A stretch of DNA of 10,640 bases from Candidatus Dadabacteria bacterium. GTDB taxonomy: Bacteria > J088. The notes under the pieces were generated by a model that saw nothing but the letters and a program-made list of their open reading frames with translations, was not told the origin of the DNA and searched no databases. The translations under genes were made by a program, and so were the position numbers. Numbering within the stretch: the first letter of the stretch is position 1; each line of letters opens with the position of its first letter. Below are positions 6,753 to 10,640 of this stretch, in pieces. The DNA lies in the NCBI GenBank assembly GCA_003695505.1, contig RFIY01000344.1, positions 1 through 10,640 on the forward strand, in the 5' to 3' direction.

Positions 6753-7250
6753 GTGCAGGACCGCTCCTGGATTTCTGATTTCTTGCGCCGCTGGAGCCGA
6801 AAAGGATATCCGTTGTCCGAAGATGACGGCTTTTATGCTGCTTTGCGCAGCTTGCAGGCCGAATCACTGAAGGTGCCGCCAGCGATCATCGATCGCACCG
6901 AACCGGTCTCCGAAACCGATGCGTTGCTCCTCGACCTGCTGCGCGCCTGGAACATCTATGTCGACGGTCACACCGTACCCGCGCGGCAAAAGGTCGCCGC
7001 GATCGGCAGGCAGTTGCGCGGACGCCCCGAGGTCTGGATCTTTGTCGGTCTGATTGCGCTGGCGTCCGGCAACCGTGGTCAGGCCTGGCAGGCCCTCAGC
7101 CGGGCGCAGCGTCTCGACAATCGCAACGAGCCGCTGCGCATTTTGCTCGGACGTTTTGGCGAACGACGCGCACCGGTACTGCCGTTCCTCGATCGTGGCA
7201 ATCCGCTCAACGTCGCGCTCGGCAAGGTGCGTGCGCGCGTTTTTTCCTGA
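6753..7250 (+). CDS. Hypothetical protein with one TPR-like helical hairpin
   Basis: A 165-residue soluble protein with no signal peptide or membrane segment; I do not recognise the family. Residues 92-125 (PEVWIFVGLIALASGNRGQA, then WQALSRAQRLDN) fit the tetratricopeptide consensus: small residues at the helix-helix contacts, Gly before the turn, and Ala near the end. The C-terminal part has a distinctive APVLPFLDRGNPLNVALGKV segment (140-159) that looks like a conserved motif. The N-terminus (ISDFLRRWSRKGYPLSEDDGFYAAL) is probably helical. The GTG start is set by a strong ribosome site 7 nt upstream. It stands alone between the MAPEG gene and the convergent enoyl-CoA hydratase gene; it may be an adaptor protein, but nothing in the sequence names a partner. 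Confidence 0.72.
   Translation: MQDRSWISDFLRRWSRKGYPLSEDDGFYAALRSLQAESLKVPPAIIDRTEPVSETDALLLDLLRAWNIYVDGHTVPARQKVAAIGRQLRGRPEVWIFVGLIALASGNRGQAWQALSRAQRLDNRNEPLRILLGRFGERRAPVLPFLDRGNPLNVALGKVRARVFS
7214..7245 (+). terminator. Possible weak intrinsic terminator at the gene end
   Basis: CGCGC (7214-7218) can pair with GCGCG (7235-7239) and is followed directly by six T (7240-7245). The 16-nt loop makes the hairpin weak, and the element lies inside the last codons of the 6753 gene. It faces the convergent enoyl-CoA hydratase gene, a sensible place for a terminator. Confidence 0.25.
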
Positions 7251-7268
7251 GCGCTCTACAGATCGCCA

Positions 7269-8057
7269 TCAACGCCCCTTCCACTGCGGTTCACGCTTCT
7301 GGAAGAATGCCATGATCCCTTCGATGGCATCCTCCGTCTGCTGATTCACGAACAACATCGTGTTCAGATACTCGAGCGCCTGATCCGCGGTCATCCCGTC
7401 GATGGCATTCATCGCGCGCTTGCCGAGCTGCATCACGACCGGGCTCTTCGACGCAAGGGCGCCCGTCAGTTCAGCCACGGCGGTGTCCAGTTCATCCGGC
7501 GCAACCAGCGCCTGCAGCAGGCCGAGGTCATCGGCCTCATTGGCGGACATCTTGCGTCCGAGCAGAACGAGGTCGTGGACGACCTTCCGGGGCAGGCTGC
7601 GCATCAGCGGCACCATGATCATCATCGGAAACAGTCCACGATCGATTTCGGGCGTACCAAATTTTACCTGGTCGTGAGCGACGAGGAAGTCACAGCTCAA
7701 CGCCAACCCGAAGCCGCCAGCCAGGCAATAACCGTTGATGCGTGCCACGGTCGGTTTTTCGTAGTGATTGAGCGTACGGACCACGTTCAGGAAGCGACGG
7801 CTCAGTTCGTAACGCTCGTAGGGTGATGGCATCTTGCCACCGCCGCCAAGATCACCACCCGCACAGAACGCCTTCTCTCCGGCCCCCGTAATGACGACGA
7901 CGCGTGTGTCGGGATCTGCGGCCGCGTCATCGAGCGCTTCCTGCAGCGCCGTCAACAGATCCGGACTCAGCGCGTTGCGCGCCTGCGGCCGGTTCAGGGT
8001 GATTGTCGTGCAACCATCGGCAGTTTCCGTCAAAATAACAGCATCCGTTGTGGACAC
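7269..8057 (-). CDS. Enoyl-CoA hydratase/isomerase family protein (crotonase fold)
   Basis: A 262-residue cytoplasmic enzyme of the crotonase superfamily acting on acyl-CoA thioesters. The two oxyanion-hole segments are clear: AFCAGGDL (63-70) and NGYCLAGGFGLALSCDFLVA (108-127). Against mitochondrial enoyl-CoA hydratase, the second catalytic acid is kept (Glu137 in FGTPEID, equal to rat Glu164) while the first is Gly117 (in place of rat Glu144). A single acid is more typical of isomerases or other crotonases than of true hydratases, so the reaction is uncertain; a role in acyl-CoA degradation is the general expectation. Length is normal for the family. The GTG start has GGAGG 7 nt upstream (8065-8069). 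It diverges from the FAD oxidase gene and converges with the small TPR-like gene, so it is probably monocistronic. Confidence 0.92.
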   Translation of the reverse strand: MSTTDAVILTETADGCTTITLNRPQARNALSPDLLTALQEALDDAAADPDTRVVVITGAGEKAFCAGGDLGGGGKMPSPYERYELSRRFLNVVRTLNHYEKPTVARINGYCLAGGFGLALSCDFLVAHDQVKFGTPEIDRGLFPMMIMVPLMRSLPRKVVHDLVLLGRKMSANEADDLGLLQALVAPDELDTAVAELTGALASKSPVVMQLGKRAMNAIDGMTADQALEYLNTMLFVNQQTEDAIEGIMAFFQKREPQWKGR

Positions 8058-8127
8058 GATGCAGCCTCCATGTCTCTGAGTATTTACTTACTTCTGTAGT
8101 ATATCGCGTTCTCGATCACCAGGAAGG
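8058..8127. promoter_or_regulatory. AT-rich divergent promoter region
   Basis: This 70-nt spacer between the enoyl-CoA hydratase gene (leftward) and the FAD oxidase gene (rightward) has an AT-rich core at 8081-8104 unlike its GC-rich surroundings. On the minus strand TATACT (8098-8103) is a good -10 box, but its -35 is poor. On the plus strand TAGTAT (8097-8102) is a possible -10, also without a good -35. The two -10 candidates overlap, so the two directions may compete. TTACTTACTT at 8084-8093 is a short tandem repeat. Confidence 0.45.
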
Positions 8128-9201
8128 ATGGCTGCCTTGCCCACAACAACGCATGATCTGATCATCATCGGCGGCGGGATCGCCGGCCGGTTTTGTGCCT
8201 GGAACGCAACCAACCGCGGTCTTCGCACCCTCCTGCTCGACCCGGATGATGCCCGCGCGTCCGCGGCCTGGGCATCCGGAGGCATGCTCGCTCCCGTCGC
8301 CGAGGGGCTCACTGGGGGCCTGCTCGAGATCGGCCTTGCCGCGCGCGCGGCCTGGCCAGACGCCATCCGCCGGCTGCAACAACAGAGCGCAACGCCGCTC
8401 ACGTTGGATCACGGCATCGTCGTTCCGCTCGCACCAGAAACGTCGCGCGCCCCAATGGCTGGCTACCTGGAACAGATGCGCGCGCGTGCGGACATCGTCA
8501 TGCTCGGCGACGAACCGGACGCATTGCCTGCACAGGCCGGTTTCGAGCGCGCCGCGCTTGTGCGCGACGAGTTCGTCGTCGCCCCGCGTGCGGTTCTGGC
8601 TGCGCTCGCCCAGGCGACGGCCGACAGCGTCGAGGTCGTGCGCGACAAGGCGGAACAGATCCGTGTCGTTTCCGGGGCCGTCCATGTCGAGGGCACGGCA
8701 GCCGCGTACACCGGTCGCAGCGTCGTCGTCTGCGCCGGCCATCGTGCCGGCCTGATCCGCGGCCTCGAACCATTCCTGCCTGGCACGGTGACCGGCGAGC
8801 GGGGCGCGCTGTTGTACGTGCGCAGCGACAACCGGCCGCCCTGGACCATCTTCGACCACGGTCTGACGGGCGTCACCTACCTGGTTCCGACGGACGATGG
8901 GTATCGCATCGGCGCGACGGCGGATCCCGAAGACCGCTGCCGCACCGTACGTCCAGAGGAAATCGATCTGCTCCTGTCGCGGGCAGCCAGCCTGTGGCAT
9001 GACCCCGGTGCGGAGGTCGTCGAGGCCGTCGCCGGCGCGCGTCCCGTCGGTCCATTGACGACCGGAGAACCGCTCGTCGGCCCGCTCGACCCCGATCGCA
9101 GAATCTGGGGGCTGCTTGGCATGCATCGCAATGGCATTCTGTTTTCGCCGTTCCTTGCCGACAAACTGATCGAAAAGGTTGCCGTATGCCTGTCCAGTTG
9201 A
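8128..9201 (+). CDS. FAD-dependent amine oxidase of the DAO family, ThiO (glycine oxidase)-like
   Basis: A 357-residue flavoenzyme of the D-amino-acid oxidase family, expected to oxidise an amine or amino acid to the imine with release of H2O2. The FAD-binding Rossmann motif IIIGGGIAG is at 12-20, with the acidic end of the second strand at LLLDPD (35-40). AAWASGGMLAP (46-56) and the C-terminal GARP (303-306, Arg305) and GMHRNGILFSP (331-341, Arg334) match ThiO proteins, where the equivalent arginines contact the substrate carboxylate. ThiO makes iminoglycine for the thiazole of thiamine, but no thiamine gene is in the window, so the symbol is withheld. ATG 8128 directly follows AGGAAGG (8121-8127), which is unusually close; TTG at 8137, spaced 9 nt, may be the true start. 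It overlaps the phosphatase gene by 16 nt. Confidence 0.85.
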   Translation: MAALPTTTHDLIIIGGGIAGRFCAWNATNRGLRTLLLDPDDARASAAWASGGMLAPVAEGLTGGLLEIGLAARAAWPDAIRRLQQQSATPLTLDHGIVVPLAPETSRAPMAGYLEQMRARADIVMLGDEPDALPAQAGFERAALVRDEFVVAPRAVLAALAQATADSVEVVRDKAEQIRVVSGAVHVEGTAAAYTGRSVVVCAGHRAGLIRGLEPFLPGTVTGERGALLYVRSDNRPPWTIFDHGLTGVTYLVPTDDGYRIGATADPEDRCRTVRPEEIDLLLSRAASLWHDPGAEVVEAVAGARPVGPLTTGEPLVGPLDPDRRIWGLLGMHRNGILFSPFLADKLIEKVAVCLSS

Positions 9202-9665
9202 ACGAGCCCGTCGAGGCAATTTGTTTTGTCTGTCTCGGCAATATCTGCCGCAGCCCACTTGCCGAAGGCGTCGCCGAGGCTGAAGCACGAAAACGCGGCC
9301 TGCCCCTCGTCATCGAATCGGCGGGCACGGGCGGCTGGCACGTCGGTGAGCCGCCGGACCGCCGGATGCAGGCCGTGGCGCGGCGACACGGCATCGACCT
9401 GTCCCGCAAACGCGCGCAACAGGTGACCTCTGGCGATGCCGAACGGTTCGATCTGTTTGTCGCCATGGACCGTGACAATCTCGACACGCTGCGCCGCATC
9501 CTGCCGGACGGCACGCGGATCCACCGCCTGCTCGACTTTTGCGACGAGCCGTACAGCGACGTGCCCGATCCTTACTACGGTGGAGACGAGGGGTTCGCGC
9601 TGGTCTGGCGTCTCGTCTCGTCGGGCGTTCACGCGCTGCTGGATCAGGTCGAGCGCCTGCACTGA
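9186..9665 (+). CDS. Low-molecular-weight protein tyrosine phosphatase
   Basis: A 159-residue cytoplasmic phosphatase that hydrolyses phosphotyrosine through a cysteinyl-phosphate intermediate. The P-loop near the N-terminus is intact, FVCLGNICRSP (14-24), giving the C-x5-R signature with nucleophile Cys16 and Arg22. The general-acid motif DPYY (128-131) is also present in VPDPYYGGDEGF. Length is normal for the family. In bacteria such enzymes often counter a tyrosine autokinase of polysaccharide export or arsenate reductases of related fold, but neither context is present here. The ATG overlaps the end of the FAD oxidase gene by 16 nt, so the two are surely co-transcribed and probably coupled; there is no known functional reason for the pairing. 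The target protein cannot be deduced. Confidence 0.95.
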   Translation: MPVQLNEPVEAICFVCLGNICRSPLAEGVAEAEARKRGLPLVIESAGTGGWHVGEPPDRRMQAVARRHGIDLSRKRAQQVTSGDAERFDLFVAMDRDNLDTLRRILPDGTRIHRLLDFCDEPYSDVPDPYYGGDEGFALVWRLVSSGVHALLDQVERLH

Positions 9666-9683
9666 CGATCGACCGGCAAACGC

Positions 9684-10412
9684 CTACCGAACGACGACAG
9701 CGAGCAGCATCGCCCCCAGCGCGACCAGCAACAGCCTGCGCATCACCGCTGGATCGACGCGAACGGCGAAGCGTACGCCAGCCAGCGCACCGACAACGGT
9801 GCCCAGGCAGAGCGGAACGACGGCCACCCAGTCAATCAGATCCTGCATCTGAAAAAACACGACAGCCGGCACCGTGTAGACGAGCACGACAACGATCTTG
9901 AGTCCATTTGCGGCGTCGAGCGCCAGTCCGAGCCAGCCGGCCAGCGCCCAGATCAGCAAGAAGCCAACGCCCGCCTGAACGAGTCCGCCGTAGAAGCCTG
10001 CCGCAAATAGCGCGACCGCGGCGACAGGACCAAAGGGACGGCGCGTTGCGCCCCGCCCGAAATCCGGCTGCATCAGGATCGCGAGCGCCGTGGCGGCAAG
10101 GCTTCCGATCAGCACTGGTCGAATAATGGCGACCGGAAGACGCGCTGCCAGAAAGGCGCCGGCGAGCGCGCCGAGCAGCGTCCAGCAAAGCACGGGCGCC
10201 ATCAGGCGGCGTTCCAGCCGCCCCGCCTGTCGAAACGCCGCACCGCCGGCGAGCGACTGCGCCAGGACCGCCACGCGGTTGGAACCGTTCGCGATGTCCG
10301 CTGGCAGGCCGGTCAACATCAGTGCCGGAATCGTCAGCAGCGAACCACCACCGGCGACCACGTTGACGAATCCGGCAAACGTGCCGACCGCAAACAGCAG
10401 CAACGTCGTCAA
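9684..10412 (-). CDS. TauE/SafE (TSUP, DUF81) family membrane permease
   Basis: A 242-residue inner-membrane protein of the sulfite exporter TauE/SafE family, which moves sulfur-containing or organic anions; the substrate here is unknown. The N-terminal family motif GFVNVVAGGGSLLTIPALML (14-33) followed by GLPADIANGSNRVAVL is diagnostic, and its inverted partner FYGGLVQAGVGFLLIWAL recurs in the second half, as expected for the internal duplication. About seven to eight hydrophobic helices are visible. The start codon is TTG with no good ribosome site, 11 nt after the upstream stop, so coupling to the upstream gene is likely; a CTG slightly upstream in frame is less plausible. The end converges on the phosphatase gene with only 18 nt between them and no visible hairpin terminator. 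Confidence 0.9.
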   Translation of the reverse strand: MTTLLLFAVGTFAGFVNVVAGGGSLLTIPALMLTGLPADIANGSNRVAVLAQSLAGGAAFRQAGRLERRLMAPVLCWTLLGALAGAFLAARLPVAIIRPVLIGSLAATALAILMQPDFGRGATRRPFGPVAAVALFAAGFYGGLVQAGVGFLLIWALAGWLGLALDAANGLKIVVVLVYTVPAVVFFQMQDLIDWVAVVPLCLGTVVGALAGVRFAVRVDPAVMRRLLLVALGAMLLAVVVR

Positions 10413-10423
10413 TTCAGGGTGAC

Positions 10424-10640
10424 TCAGGGTCGGAGATAGTGCTCGAGATCGCGAACAAATTCGCTGCGTCCGCGCCGTTTCCGGTCGCGGCGTGGCGTTT
10501 CGCCCCAGATGGCCTCGCGAATGCCAACGCTACCGTGGAAATTGAGGACATAGACACAAGCCCAGAAAATAAATGCCGAGGGCTCGAATGACCGCAATTG
10601 CCCCGTTTTCTGGCCGTGTCGAATGAAATTGGACGCAATA
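10424..10640 (-). CDS. C-terminal end of a probable TetR-family regulator, 5' part missing
   Basis: An open frame enters from the right edge and stops at 10424, giving 71 residues. The segment NFIRHGQKTGQLRSFEPSAF followed by IFWACVYVLNFHG looks like the ligand-binding C-terminal half of TetR/AcrR regulators, where an aromatic helix follows a G-x(n)-G-x-(F/L)R-x-(F/x)-(D/E)P pattern. The end RDRKRRGRSEFVRDLEHYLRP is the expected final helix. The DNA-binding helix-turn-helix lies outside the window, so the family call is tentative. It lies 11 nt before the TauE-type permease on the same strand and probably shares its transcript, so it could control that transporter and itself. Confidence 0.55.
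   Translation of the reverse strand, partial: IASNFIRHGQKTGQLRSFEPSAFIFWACVYVLNFHGSVGIREAIWGETPRRDRKRRGRSEFVRDLEHYLRP

Noticed and set aside
8116-9662. Long minus-strand open frames (8116-9288 and 8877-9662)
   Set aside because: They mirror the FAD oxidase and phosphatase genes; their products show no family motif, whereas the plus-strand proteins carry intact catalytic signatures.
9666-9683. Possible bidirectional terminator between the phosphatase and permease genes
   Set aside because: The 18-nt gap has no stem-loop or T-run that I can see.
10414-10638. 74-codon minus-strand open frame at the right edge
   Set aside because: The neighbouring frame on the same strand, open to the edge, gives a plausible TetR C-terminus with proper spacing to the permease; this one is Ser/Ala-rich without features.
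1-10640. CRISPR array, tRNA or rRNA, insertion sequence or phage genes
   Set aside because: No regularly spaced direct repeats, tRNA-like cloverleaf, ribosomal RNA stretch, transposase or terminal inverted repeats were seen on either strand.

Overview
The window looks like an ordinary chromosomal segment of a GC-rich gammaproteobacterium. The evidence is a PpsR-type kinase/phosphorylase, a PgsA, an SLT-family transglycosylase with a DUF4124-like N-terminus and a YbfF-like hydrolase, all in tightly packed operons with frequent GTG starts. The genus cannot be named from the sequence alone. I see no tRNA, rRNA, CRISPR array, insertion sequence or phage gene.

Region 1 (1-4733, minus strand) is one long apparent operon, transcribed right to left from a good sigma70-like promoter (TTGATT, 17-nt spacer, TATAAT, at 4705-4733). 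In order of transcription it holds a secreted lytic transglycosylase, a TPR protein with a C-terminal AIM24-like domain, phosphatidylglycerophosphate synthase PgsA, the PEP synthase regulatory protein PpsR, a glutaredoxin-fold protein with no cysteine, and a YbfF-like alpha/beta hydrolase that runs off the left edge. Gaps are 8-80 nt. The first three genes point to the cell envelope (peptidoglycan turnover and anionic phospholipid synthesis); the last three look metabolic or redox-related.

Region 2 (4744-7250, plus strand) diverges from region 1 across a dyad-symmetric spacer. It holds a 458-residue predicted lipoprotein of unknown function, a MAPEG-family membrane protein, and, after a 128-nt gap with an inverted repeat and a weak promoter, a 165-residue hypothetical protein with one TPR-like helical hairpin.

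Region 3 (7269-9665) has a crotonase-fold enoyl-CoA hydratase/isomerase on the minus strand, divergent from a plus-strand pair: a ThiO-like FAD-dependent amine oxidase overlapping a low-molecular-weight protein tyrosine phosphatase by 16 nt. An AT-rich 70-nt spacer separates the two directions.

Region 4 (9684-10640, minus strand) has a TauE/SafE-type permease preceded by the C-terminal end of a probable TetR-family regulator cut by the right edge.

No clearly new multi-gene system is visible. The best leads are the cysteine-less glutaredoxin, the TPR-AIM24 fusion between a transglycosylase and PgsA, the orphan lipoprotein, and two inverted repeats in promoter regions.
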